Source: COMBO-56-21 sp963705355
GTDB lineage: Archaea; Thermoplasmatota; Thermoplasmata; UBA10834
DNA: 64,000 nt
NCBI GenBank assembly: GCA_963705355.1
Contig: OY970070.1
Location: 1,116,001 to 1,180,000, forward strand
Direction of reading: 5' to 3'
Below the pieces are notes generated by a model. It saw only the letters and a program-made list of their open reading frames with translations. It had not been told where the DNA came from and did not search any database. The position numbers and the translations under genes are program-made. Shown here in pieces: positions 1-7,913 of this stretch; the first letter of the stretch is position 1, and the number at the start of each line of letters is the position of its first letter.

Positions 1-1
1 G

Positions 2-910
2 GATATTGTCAGATGGCGGAGGAGGCTCGAGAGCAGGTACAAGAAACCTGAGGGGACAAGCGTTCTGCTCTTGATCCCCTGCTCCGCCAGGAAACCATAC
101 TCACTGTCTCAGTCCCACATGCGCTTCAGGCGAGCCGTCTGGCAGAGCGGCAAGGCGGACATCGTTCACGAAGTCATAGTGACATCCCCGCTCGGGCTGG
201 TGCCGAGGGAGCTCGAGCTGTTCTACCCCGCAAAGGACTATGACATACCGGTCACGGGGCACTGGGACCGGGACGAGAAGCGGATGGCCGAGGAGATGGT
301 CACATGGCTCGTTGCAAGTCAGAAGTACGACCTGGTGCTGTCGCATCTGGGCGATGAGAGAGAGCCCGTGAACTCGGTTCTGAAGGATTGCGTCGACACC
401 TCCCTCGGAAGCCCTGGGTCCAAAGAGAGTCTGCAGAGACTTGAGGAAACCCTGAGAGATCAGGCCCCAGCGAAAAGGTCTGGCAAGAGACACTCGAGGG
501 AACTGGAGGACATGCGTTCCCTTTGCCGTTTCCAGTTCGGCCAGGCAGGAGATGCTCTCTGTGAAGACGCGCGAATCGTTGGGAGATGGCCGAACCTGAA
601 AATCGTGAAGGGCGAGACACAGCTGGGCATGCTGACGGGAGACCGCGGCATGGTCTCGCTCACTACCGAAGGCGCCCGGATGATAGCGGAACTGCGCGCC
701 TACTGCGTCGAGATCGAGGATTTTGTCCCCAAGGGGAACCTGTTCGCAGTCGGCGTCATGAATGCGAGCAAGGAGATCAGGATAGGGGACGATGTCGCGG
801 TCGTGCACGGCAAGGACGTCAGGGCTGTGGGAGTTGCTCAGATGACGCCGGCGGAAATGGAACTCGCAGAACGAGGAGAAGCCGTGCACATCAGACATGT
901 GCTCCAATAG
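2..910 (+). CDS. arcS: Archaeosine synthase (ArcS/TgtA2 family), C-terminal part
   Basis: The frame is open to the left edge, so only the C-terminal part is in view. The segment LLLIPCSARKPYS followed by SHMRFRRAV, HEVIVTSPLGLVPRELE and FYPAKDYDIPVTGHWD is typical of the DUF5591 domain of archaeosine synthase, which converts preQ0-modified G15 of tRNA to archaeosine in most euryarchaea. The last 80 or so residues (LKIVKGETQLGMLTGDRGMVSLTTEGARM onward, split here only for description) form a PUA RNA-binding domain with the usual DDVAVVHGKDVRAVGVAQM end. Between the two lies a linker with many charged residues. The upstream catalytic or TGT-like part lies outside the window. Identification rests on motif recall; the family is clear, the exact subtype less so. 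Confidence 0.85.
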   Translation, partial: DIVRWRRRLESRYKKPEGTSVLLLIPCSARKPYSLSQSHMRFRRAVWQSGKADIVHEVIVTSPLGLVPRELELFYPAKDYDIPVTGHWDRDEKRMAEEMVTWLVASQKYDLVLSHLGDEREPVNSVLKDCVDTSLGSPGSKESLQRLEETLRDQAPAKRSGKRHSRELEDMRSLCRFQFGQAGDALCEDARIVGRWPNLKIVKGETQLGMLTGDRGMVSLTTEGARMIAELRAYCVEIEDFVPKGNLFAVGVMNASKEIRIGDDVAVVHGKDVRAVGVAQMTPAEMELAERGEAVHIRHVLQ

Positions 911-1007
911 ACACTTTTTCTTGGGCCAGACTACTTTCGCCCATCCCCTGATGTGAGGTTATTGACCTTCGTTTCCACTAGAGTCGTTCAAGTGAAAGGT
1001 GAGATGA

Positions 1008-1106
1008 ATGGTGGACGCAGATCATTACAGCTGGGAAGAAGTGTACGATCTCCTAGGCTGTGAGCCCGAGATAGAGCCGACGACAGAACCGGCACTTGAT
1101 TATTGA
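1008..1106 (+). CDS. Candidate small acidic protein, 32 aa
   Basis: An ATG at 1008 preceded by AAAGGTGAG (a good Shine-Dalgarno, 5-8 nt spacing) opens a 32-codon frame that begins MVDADHYSWEEVYDLLG and ends ALDY. It is rich in Asp and Glu and has one Cys. No family is recognised. It lies in the roughly 420-base stretch between arcS and the response regulator and ends 11 bases before a perfect inverted repeat that could end its transcript. Length alone gives weak support; the ribosome-binding site and the following hairpin are the reasons to list it. Confidence 0.35.
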   Translation: MVDADHYSWEEVYDLLGCEPEIEPTTEPALDY

Positions 1107-1117
1107 CAACCATCCCA

Positions 1118-1150
1118 GATAGGTAGGATACCATGCTCCTCCTACCTATC
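1118..1150. repeat. Perfect 11-bp inverted repeat (possible terminator or operator)
   Basis: GATAGGTAGGA at 1118-1128 is repeated as its exact reverse complement at 1140-1150 with an 11-nt loop. A C-rich tract ending in TTT follows. It lies between the small ORF at 1008 and the response regulator, so it could be a terminator hairpin of the former or a protein-binding dyad for the latter. Confidence 0.6.
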
Positions 1151-1329
1151 AACCCCCTCCCCCTTTGATTCTCCCAGTTATTAACCGATGCGACCCTGAC
1201 CTGTTCGTTTTCTATGGTAGAACGCAAGAGTTGAAAAAGGGTCCCGCTCAAGCGCAATCCCGAGGAAGAGGCAGATTAATCCGCGAAACGCTTAAGTCAG
1301 ATGCCGTTCATGCCCAATCGTCAGGAAAT

Positions 1330-1869
1330 ATGGGATGCGACAAGTCTGTGGTTCTACGAGGAGTTCTTGAGAACCGACAGCGTAGCATGGTTCCTGCCCT
1401 AGGCATTGCCATGAATCTGGATGGGTCTAGAATCGCGCAGAACATCGCGAAGTCGGGCGGCTACGCGGCACAAGTGCCGAGCAGCAGCAGAGGCATAGCG
1501 CGAGTCTTCGTCGTGGACGATGAGGATTTCATAAGAGATCTGTACAGAGAGGTCTTCGAGTCAAATGGGATAACCGTGTTCGCCGCTTCCAACGGCGAGG
1601 AATGTCTGAACCTCTTCAAGACTCTGAAACACAGGCCGGACGCGATCATCATGGACCACCGGATGCCCGGCAAGGACGGCATCCAGACCACCAGAGAGAT
1701 ACTCAAGATCGACCCTCACATACCAATCATCTTCTCGAGCGCGGACGAGTCTGTCCGAGAGCAGGCGCTTGAGGCGGGCGCAATCTCTTTTTGGGCGAAA
1801 CCGTTCCCGGTGAGTCTTCTGCTGAACGCTATGTTGGACATCGTGAAAGCAAGAAGAAGAGATCAATGA
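1330..1869 (+). CDS. Response regulator receiver-domain protein (CheY-like)
   Basis: The last 125 or so residues are a complete receiver domain: ARVFVVDDEDF supplies the acidic pocket, AIIMDHRMPGKDG the phospho-acceptor Asp with the MPG turn, PIIFSSAD the conserved Ser/Thr position, and FWAKPF the invariant Lys. There is no output domain, so it should act by protein contact. The N-terminal 55 or so residues are low in recognisable features. The frame is open up to a TTG at 1165, and ATGs at 1330, 1387 and 1411 are all possible; 1330 was chosen because AGGAA precedes it. No histidine kinase is adjacent; the nearest in the window is the triple-GAF kinase at 28.2-30.8 kb. Confidence 0.8.
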   Translation: MGCDKSVVLRGVLENRQRSMVPALGIAMNLDGSRIAQNIAKSGGYAAQVPSSSRGIARVFVVDDEDFIRDLYREVFESNGITVFAASNGEECLNLFKTLKHRPDAIIMDHRMPGKDGIQTTREILKIDPHIPIIFSSADESVREQALEAGAISFWAKPFPVSLLLNAMLDIVKARRRDQ

Positions 1870-1874
1870 GAGGC

Positions 1875-2912
1875 TCACGACATCCTGTATCTCAGCAAGG
1901 CGGCGATCCCGCCCAATGATTCCAGCCTTCTCCCCGCTTCGTGGAGCGAACTGACGATCATTAACTCGCCATTGGAGTCCTCGATCCTCCTGAGGAGCTT
2001 ATCGACCTTCGCAGATCGCACCTTGGTGTCGAGTACCAAGAGGGTGCTGATCGCTCCTGCCTGCGCGGCCGCTTCAACGGAATCGTCGCCGTACGCGAAC
2101 ATGCCATTCTTGCCTATCTCGCTGAAAAGCCGCTCCATGAGCATTGTCTCCTTCGCGACCCTGGACTCCTCTAGAATCTTGCCTCCAAGACCCTGTTTCA
2201 TCAACTCGTGGATGCCCGCCATCCCTGCCTGACCAGTGTGATGGACCGACATGGAACGCGAAATATCGGGCGACTTCTCGCGTATGCGTTTCGCCAGGGC
2301 CTCTTTCACAAACCCTGGCCCGAGCAAGATCAATGGCTCGCCATGCACTGTCATCTTGAGCTTTGCCATGACCTCTTCGAGGAATTCCTCCTCATTGGGT
2401 TTCGATTCGTACATCTTGCCGCCGGGATTGCGCGTTATCGTTGCGAATTCCTTGATGCCGTACTCTCTCGCAACCGCGATAACGGCGTCCGTATCCTCGA
2501 TGGCGACGAAGAAGATGGATGGCTTCTCGGATGAGGCGATGGCCCTTTTGATTCTGTCGAAGTGCTGGTGCTTCCACTGGGGTTTGATTATGCTGACAGC
2601 CTCGCCTATCGAAAGCATCAGAGTGTGGTGCTGGCCCATGTCCTGAGGGCCCTGCTCGATAACTCCCAAGATTCTCAGCACATCCTCCGATTCGTGAAAC
2701 TCGACCTTGTCCACCCTGATGCCCAAGCGCATCCGGACCTTCTCCGCTCTATCAGGCCTGAGCTTGTCCGTCTTCTCCTCGCCCCTGCGATATGTGTTCG
2801 CGAACACGAGGTCGCGCTCGTCGACCAAGTTGTACAAGTGCCACAGGTCGTCAAGTGTCTCGGGCAACAGCTTGATCTCGCCGGCCTTCGCATCCTGAAA
2901 TAGTATCTTCAT
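1875..2912 (-). CDS. pelA: Pelota (aPelota/Dom34), mRNA surveillance and ribosome rescue factor
   Basis: The protein starts MKILFQDAKAGEIKLLPET and continues with LDDLWHLYNLVDERDLV, the classical N-terminal Sm-like domain of pelota, followed by eRF1-like central and C-terminal domains (IVSSLHEAGRRLESLGGIAALLRYR at the end is a typical close). Pelota dissociates stalled ribosomes together with the GTPase aEF1A and ABCE1; ABCE1 is encoded 5 kb downstream. A GTG at 2927 would add five residues, but ATG at 2912 matches the conserved family start. It is divergently transcribed from the roadblock gene across about 130 bp. Confidence 0.95.
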   Translation of the reverse strand: MKILFQDAKAGEIKLLPETLDDLWHLYNLVDERDLVFANTYRRGEEKTDKLRPDRAEKVRMRLGIRVDKVEFHESEDVLRILGVIEQGPQDMGQHHTLMLSIGEAVSIIKPQWKHQHFDRIKRAIASSEKPSIFFVAIEDTDAVIAVAREYGIKEFATITRNPGGKMYESKPNEEEFLEEVMAKLKMTVHGEPLILLGPGFVKEALAKRIREKSPDISRSMSVHHTGQAGMAGIHELMKQGLGGKILEESRVAKETMLMERLFSEIGKNGMFAYGDDSVEAAAQAGAISTLLVLDTKVRSAKVDKLLRRIEDSNGELMIVSSLHEAGRRLESLGGIAALLRYRMS

Positions 2913-2976
2913 TGGTTCTCGCCGCACGGATGAACCTGGCCTGATATCAAGCCATCGAAGACGCTGATGATGACCC

Positions 2977-2991
2977 GAGAAAGTTTATATG
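2977..2991 (+). promoter_or_regulatory. TATA/BRE promoter element of the roadblock gene
   Basis: GAGAAAG followed by TTTATATG looks like an archaeal BRE/TATA pair. It lies about 55 nt before the ATG at 3042, leaving a leader that carries the AGGGGGAG ribosome-binding site. Confidence 0.6.
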
Positions 2992-3041
2992 CTCACCGAG
3001 ACATGCTGACTCAACCTGTCAGAGGGGGAGCTGGATGAACC

Positions 3042-3401
3042 ATGGTCGAGTATTTGGCTCTTGAGGAAGTCTTGGACGAGATTCGTTCGATCCCTTCTGT
3101 CTATGAGGCGACGGTCGTCTCAAGGAGCGGGATGCACATAGCAGGCGATGCTCCCAAGGGAGTCCACCTGGAGACCTTCGTCGCGATGTCCGCCATACTA
3201 CTCGGCGCGGCCGAGACCGCCACTTCGGAGCTGAAGGACAAATTGCAATACGTCGCTGTGGAACTCGCCCGCGTGAAGATGGTCCTCGTCAGCGCCGGGA
3301 ACAGGGCGCTACTGGTGGTCATGGCATCGAAGGACATAGAGACGAGGGAGCTGGCCGCCAAGGCCAAGGAGTTCGGGGCCAAGATAGAGGACAAGATCTA
3401 A
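3042..3401 (+). CDS. Roadblock/LC7 domain protein
   Basis: A single 119-residue roadblock/LC7 domain. The pattern VLDEIRSIPSVYEATVVSRSGMHIAGDAP, then FVAMSAILLGAAETATSEL and RALLVVMASKD, is characteristic of the MglB-like small proteins of archaea, which are thought to modulate Ras-like GTPases or form dimers in membrane-associated signalling. No small GTPase gene is nearby. GGGGGAG lies 12 nt before the ATG. Its stop overlaps the stop of the convergent PHP gene by 3 bases (shared CTAA at 3398-3401). Confidence 0.85.
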   Translation: MVEYLALEEVLDEIRSIPSVYEATVVSRSGMHIAGDAPKGVHLETFVAMSAILLGAAETATSELKDKLQYVAVELARVKMVLVSAGNRALLVVMASKDIETRELAAKAKEFGAKIEDKI

Positions 3402-4060
3402 AGTCGCTTGAAGTCTCCTCTGAACCATTCAATCAGTGTCTCGATTGAATATGCGACGCCCTCTGATGCAGACCTGCTTCTACCGCCTGCCCGTGTGTTG
3501 CCTCTGCTGATCGCTCGGAGCAGATCGGCTTCGGTGGACACGCTTTCGACAACAGTGTAGGCCTTGCCCACGTGTTGAAGCTCATGAGCGTCACTTCCCG
3601 CTGTGATGGGCACACGCTTCTCTTCCGCCAAGCGGCGCGCGAGCCTGTTGCTCCGACTTGATGAACCACCGTTCAGTATCTCCACAGCGTCGAACTTGCC
3701 ACATCCCGCCAGCTCCAAACCCATGCCCGAGGGGAATCGTTGCGGGTGAGCTGCCACTGCTATCCCTCCGGCGGAATGGATCCGATCGATCGTCTCTTCC
3801 ATCGGCAAACCCTTCGGAATCAACTCTCCAACTCCGTATGCGAGAACATGGCCCTCCTTGGCTGAGACCTCGACGCCTCGAACCACCAACATGCCCATGT
3901 CGAGTCCTAGTCTGAAGGCCTCAAGTGAGCCGTCGATCGCGTTGTGGTCGGTTATGGCGCACCCGTCGAGCCCATTCCTATTGCAGCATTCGAGTATGTC
4001 CCTCGGAGAGGCAGAGGCGTCTCTCGAGAAGCTCGAATGAATGTGCAGATCCAGCTTCAT
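3398..4060 (-). CDS. PHP-domain metal-dependent phosphoesterase
   Basis: All PHP metal-binding motifs are in order: DLHIHSSFSRDA at the N-terminus, AITDHNAIDG, GVEVSAKEGHVLAYG, VAAHPQRF and GSDAHE. This is a stand-alone 220-residue PHP protein of the type that hydrolyses phosphoesters (for example 3',5'-nucleoside bisphosphates in related bacterial enzymes); the substrate here cannot be told. Its ATG overlaps the metG stop by 4 bases (ATGA), so it is translated from the metG transcript. The last 20 or so residues are basic and serine-rich. Confidence 0.85.
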   Translation of the reverse strand: MKLDLHIHSSFSRDASASPRDILECCNRNGLDGCAITDHNAIDGSLEAFRLGLDMGMLVVRGVEVSAKEGHVLAYGVGELIPKGLPMEETIDRIHSAGGIAVAAHPQRFPSGMGLELAGCGKFDAVEILNGGSSSRSNRLARRLAEEKRVPITAGSDAHELQHVGKAYTVVESVSTEADLLRAISRGNTRAGGRSRSASEGVAYSIETLIEWFRGDFKRL

Positions 4061-6264
4061 CTGACCTTGGCACCAACCGGGATGTCAGTATCGAACACGA
4101 TTTTGACTTTGTCAGGCCCATGGATGATCATGGCCTTGTCGCCGGCGATAAATGCAGCGTACTTCTTGCCCGCAGTTGGATTATCAGCCGCGCAAGGCAC
4201 CTTTCTGGACCCCAGATCCAGCAACGCAGGATCACCAGCTGTGACCGCGCCTGCGCGCATTTCGAGCTTCTGGAACTCCTTGAAGCTGACCTGCTTCTGT
4301 CCCGGCTCCATCCCGCTGGATATTTGCGTGCCCGCGGGGAGGTCCTTCTCGGGCGTCAGCAGTGCGAGCTTGTCTCCCTCCTCTGCCGCGAGCAGCATCC
4401 CCTCTGATTTCACCCCTCTGATCGTCGCGGGCTCGAGGTTTGTGACGATAACGGGCGTGCTTTTCTTGAGCTGCTCAGGAGTGTAGAACTCCTTCAGGCC
4501 GCTGACCATTGTGATCTGCCTTCCGATGTCGACCTTCATCAGGTAGAGCTTGTCCGCGTTCGGGTGCGGCTGGACGTCCAGGACCTTGCCGACCTTGAGG
4601 TTCAATGCTGCGAACTGCTGGAACTCGTTGGCGCGTCCGGCCTCGATCTTGGCGAACTGGGGCGCCGGTTTCTCCATCTTCTCGCCCTCCTTCAGAGGCA
4701 GTTCCACCGCCTTCCATCCGACCGCTGAGATCGTTCCTTCCATCTTCAGTTGCGTCCAGATGCTTTCCGCAGAGAAGGGCAGGAACGGAAATGACATCAC
4801 AGCTAGCGCCTTGCTGATCAAGAGACTCACGTGGAGGACCGTCTGGCACTTCGTCCTGTCGGTTCCGACCAGAGACCAAGGAGCGACGGAATCGAAGTAC
4901 TGGTTTCCGAACTGGGCCAGGTCCATGATGGCCTTCAGCGCCCTTCTGAACTCGCAGACGGACAGGGCTGCGCTCACTTCCTTCTCGGCCTCGGCTATCC
5001 TCGAGAGAGCGACCTTGTCCCTCTCGTCCAGGTCGCCCCTCGCAGGGATCACGCCGAAGTTCTTGAATGTGAAGGAGAGAGCTCTGTGCAGGAAGTTGCC
5101 GTATGTTGCGACGAGCTCGTTGTTGACCTTCGAGGCGAGGTCGTCCCACGAGAACTCGCTGTCCTTCGTCTCGGGCATGTTCGCGGCGAGATAGTACCTG
5201 ATGATGTCGGGCTTGAACCTCGTCAGCATCTCGGGTATGTCTATGCTTATCCCCATGCTCTTCGAGAACTTCTGACCCTCCAATGTCATGTACTGGTTGG
5301 CCGGGACATCGTAGGGGAGGTTCAGACCCCCGTAGCCCAGCAGCATTGCAGGCCAGACGATGGTGTGGAAGACTATGTTGTCTTTTCCGAGGAAGTAGTA
5401 GCTCCTGCACGACGGGTCTTCCCAGAACCTCTTCCAATCATCGGGCTTGTTCTCGATCTTGGCCCATTCCTTAGATGCCGATAGGTAGCCTATGACGGCG
5501 TCGAACCAAACGTATATCCGTTTGCTCTCAAAGCCCTCGACCGGGACCGGCACGCCCCATGAGATGTCCCTGGTTATTGGCCTGTCGATCAGGCCGTCCT
5601 TCAGAATATTCACAGTAAACGCGCGCACATGCGGGCGCCAGTGAGTGCAACTCTCAACATACTTGATCAGGTCATCCGTGAAATCCGATAGCCTGAGGAA
5701 GAAGTGCTCGGTCTCTCTGAGCTCTGGCACTGAGCCGCATATCTGACACCGGGCGTCGATCAGCTCCTCGGCATTGAGATCCTTTCCGCACGAATCACAC
5801 TGGTCTCCACGCGCGCGCGCGTAATTGCAGTGCGGGCACTTGCCCTCCACGTACCTGTCGGGAAGAAAGCGCTTGCAGTTGTCGCAGAAGAACTGTGGAG
5901 TGGACTTCTTCTCGAGGTGTCCCTTCTCGAGGAGCCTCATGAACATGTCCTGTGTGACGGCCTCGTGGTTCTTCGTGTGTGTGCTCGTGTAGATGTCGAA
6001 GTCCATGCCCAGGTCTGCTATCGCCTTCGAGTCTATCGCGTGGTATTTGTTCGCTATGGTCTCGGGAGAAACCTTCTGCTTGTCGGCGCTCACGGTGATT
6101 GGAGCGCCGTGCATGTCCGAGCCGGAGACCATTATGACCTCGTTCCCCACGAGGCGGTTGAAACGAGCGAATATGTCAGCGGGCAGGAGCGAGCCCGTGA
6201 CGTGACCTACATGGATCGGCCCATTGACATAAGGCCATGCGCAGCAGACTAGCACCCTGGGCAT
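4057..6264 (-). CDS. metG: Methionyl-tRNA synthetase with C-terminal tRNA-binding OB domain(s)
   Basis: A class I synthetase of 735 residues. HVGH at 18-21 is the HIGH motif and KFSKS at 332-336 the KMSKS loop. The zinc knuckle region has four CxxC pairs (C127/C130, C143/C146, C156/C159, C173/C176), as in archaeal and E. coli-type enzymes. The anticodon-binding helical domain follows, then an EMAPII/Trbp111-like OB fold from about residue 545 (FAALNLKVGKVLDVQPHPNADKLY). After it comes a further 80 or so residues starting VSFKEFQKLEMRAGAV, which resembles the beginning of a second OB unit. The ATG at 6264 lies about 30 nt from a TATA element, giving a very short leader. Confidence 0.96.
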   Translation of the reverse strand: MPRVLVCCAWPYVNGPIHVGHVTGSLLPADIFARFNRLVGNEVIMVSGSDMHGAPITVSADKQKVSPETIANKYHAIDSKAIADLGMDFDIYTSTHTKNHEAVTQDMFMRLLEKGHLEKKSTPQFFCDNCKRFLPDRYVEGKCPHCNYARARGDQCDSCGKDLNAEELIDARCQICGSVPELRETEHFFLRLSDFTDDLIKYVESCTHWRPHVRAFTVNILKDGLIDRPITRDISWGVPVPVEGFESKRIYVWFDAVIGYLSASKEWAKIENKPDDWKRFWEDPSCRSYYFLGKDNIVFHTIVWPAMLLGYGGLNLPYDVPANQYMTLEGQKFSKSMGISIDIPEMLTRFKPDIIRYYLAANMPETKDSEFSWDDLASKVNNELVATYGNFLHRALSFTFKNFGVIPARGDLDERDKVALSRIAEAEKEVSAALSVCEFRRALKAIMDLAQFGNQYFDSVAPWSLVGTDRTKCQTVLHVSLLISKALAVMSFPFLPFSAESIWTQLKMEGTISAVGWKAVELPLKEGEKMEKPAPQFAKIEAGRANEFQQFAALNLKVGKVLDVQPHPNADKLYLMKVDIGRQITMVSGLKEFYTPEQLKKSTPVIVTNLEPATIRGVKSEGMLLAAEEGDKLALLTPEKDLPAGTQISSGMEPGQKQVSFKEFQKLEMRAGAVTAGDPALLDLGSRKVPCAADNPTAGKKYAAFIAGDKAMIIHGPDKVKIVFDTDIPVGAKVR

Positions 6265-6295
6265 TTGAACAGCCGCCCTTCATAGAGCGTAGCCC

Positions 6296-6305
6296 ACTTA
6301 AATGT
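6296..6305 (-). promoter_or_regulatory. TATA element of the metG-PHP operon
   Basis: Read on the minus strand, ACATTTAAGT lies about 32-41 nt upstream of the metG ATG, the spacing expected for a near-leaderless archaeal transcript. Confidence 0.5.
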
Positions 6306-6378
6306 AGCGCGTTTAGGATTCCCGCATTTCGGTGCCAGAAGGAAAATCAATATCAACGATGACGAGCATTCAAGCAGC

Positions 6379-7875
6379 ATGACCTCCCTTGATATCGGGC
6401 GGATAAGGGGAGACGTCGAGTCGTTCCAGAGCGAGCTGATGGAGGAGTTCTATCAGAACTATGCGGGCCTGAAGGACGAGATGTCGACGGTGGCGATCTA
6501 TGACAAGCATTCCCACCTGTTTTCCGAGGAATCCGTAGGCATGATCAAATCGGCCGCGCAGGAGCCCGCGACGTCCGATGACTCCAGATGGCTCCGGTAC
6601 CTTCGCACTTTCTGCACATTGGGATACATGGACAACGCGGTCAAGCACCTCACGGACAAAGCAAACACTTTCGAGGCCCAGTCCACTGTTGAGTGCGACG
6701 GCGAGAAGATCCCATATCGGTTCGTGCCCGTGAGGCTGAGGAACGAACCCGACAGTGACAAGAGAAGGAGGCTGTTCGAGGCAAAGTTGATCGAGACGCA
6801 GAAACTGAACGAGACACTGCTTGAGAGGATGGCGACCGCCCACGACCTCTCCGTTGTCCTTGGTTTCAGGAACTACTGCAATCTCTGCTCAACCCTCAAG
6901 GGCGTGAACTACAAAGCACTCGAGGAGCAGATGGAAGAAATGCTCAGGCGGACCGAGAGCCTTTATGTTGACAAGATGGGAGAGCTCCTCGAGAAACGCA
7001 CCAGCATTTCGCTCGCAGAAGCATGGAGCTACGACATACCGTACGCCTTCAGGGGAGAGGAGTTCGACAGATTCTTCGAGAAGCGCAAACTGGTCGATAC
7101 GTTCTTCGGTACGTTGAAGGGAATGGGCCTTGATCCCGAGAAGTTCACCAATATACACATAGACATGGAGGAGCGTCCGAAGAAGACCCCGAGGGCGTTC
7201 TGCGCACCTGTCAGAGTTCCCGAGGATGTTCGTCTAGTCATCATGCCGACTGGTGGCTGGCGCGACTACGATTCCTTCTTCCACGAAGGGGGTCATGCGT
7301 TTCATTTCGGATGCACGTGGAAGGGGCACCCCGCCGAGTACAAGTATCTGGGAGACAACTCGGTGACGGAGTCCTTCGCATTCCTTTTCAACTATCTCCC
7401 GGCGAACAGACTCTGGCTCCAGAAGATTCTCGGGATGGAGGACCCGGAGGAGTACGTGAAGTTCACTCTGATCGACAAGCTGATGTTTCTGAGGAGGTAC
7501 GCCTCGAAGCTCATCTACGAGCTCAAGCTCCACAACGCCAAAGTCGCGCCCGACTTCGGAGAAATTTATCGCAACTGCCTTCAGAAAGGCCTCAGGTTCA
7601 GGCACACGGAGAGGCACTATCTCGAGGATGTGGACGATGCCTTCTACTGCGCGGAGTACCTGCGCGCATGGATTCTGGAAGGCCAGATTCGGGCTGCCCT
7701 GGAAGAGGAGTTCGGGGAGGAGTGGTTCTCGAACGAGAAGGCGGGGAAGTTCCTGATGGAGCTCTGGTCCTATGGTCAGAAGTACTCTGCGGACGAGCTT
7801 GTGAAAACGGTGGGCTACGTGGATCTTGACATGGACCCGATGCTCCTCGAGATCGAGCACGGGCTGAGCGAGTGA
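6379..7875 (+). CDS. M3-family oligoendopeptidase (PepF-like)
   Basis: A 498-residue protein with the zincin motif HEGGHAFHFG (H302, E303, H306) preceded by DYDSFFHEGG and followed by a downstream Glu in NSVTESFAFLF, the arrangement of M3 peptidases (oligopeptidase F and thimet family). FCAPVRVPEDVRLVI upstream is also typical. No signal peptide is present, so it should cleave short peptides in the cytoplasm, a plausible fate for material imported by the peptide ABC system at 36-47 kb. Length is slightly below the usual 550-600. The ATG at 6379 is the first in frame, within a divergent 115-bp gap to metG. Confidence 0.88.
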   Translation: MTSLDIGRIRGDVESFQSELMEEFYQNYAGLKDEMSTVAIYDKHSHLFSEESVGMIKSAAQEPATSDDSRWLRYLRTFCTLGYMDNAVKHLTDKANTFEAQSTVECDGEKIPYRFVPVRLRNEPDSDKRRRLFEAKLIETQKLNETLLERMATAHDLSVVLGFRNYCNLCSTLKGVNYKALEEQMEEMLRRTESLYVDKMGELLEKRTSISLAEAWSYDIPYAFRGEEFDRFFEKRKLVDTFFGTLKGMGLDPEKFTNIHIDMEERPKKTPRAFCAPVRVPEDVRLVIMPTGGWRDYDSFFHEGGHAFHFGCTWKGHPAEYKYLGDNSVTESFAFLFNYLPANRLWLQKILGMEDPEEYVKFTLIDKLMFLRRYASKLIYELKLHNAKVAPDFGEIYRNCLQKGLRFRHTERHYLEDVDDAFYCAEYLRAWILEGQIRAALEEEFGEEWFSNEKAGKFLMELWSYGQKYSADELVKTVGYVDLDMDPMLLEIEHGLSE

Positions 7876-7884
7876 GGCTGATAG

Positions 7885-7892
7885 CTTTTTAA
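7885..7892 (+). promoter_or_regulatory. TATA element of the ABCE1 gene
   Basis: CTTTTTAA is centred about 26 nt before the ATG at 7914, so the transcript is probably leaderless. Confidence 0.55.
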
Positions 7893-7913
7893 CCGGACCG
7901 TTCCTTCCCCCAG

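Noticed and set aside
4475..5437. A 320-codon minus-strand frame overlapping metG in another frame
   Set aside because: Same-strand frame shift of metG; Arg/Gly/Glu-rich, no motif.
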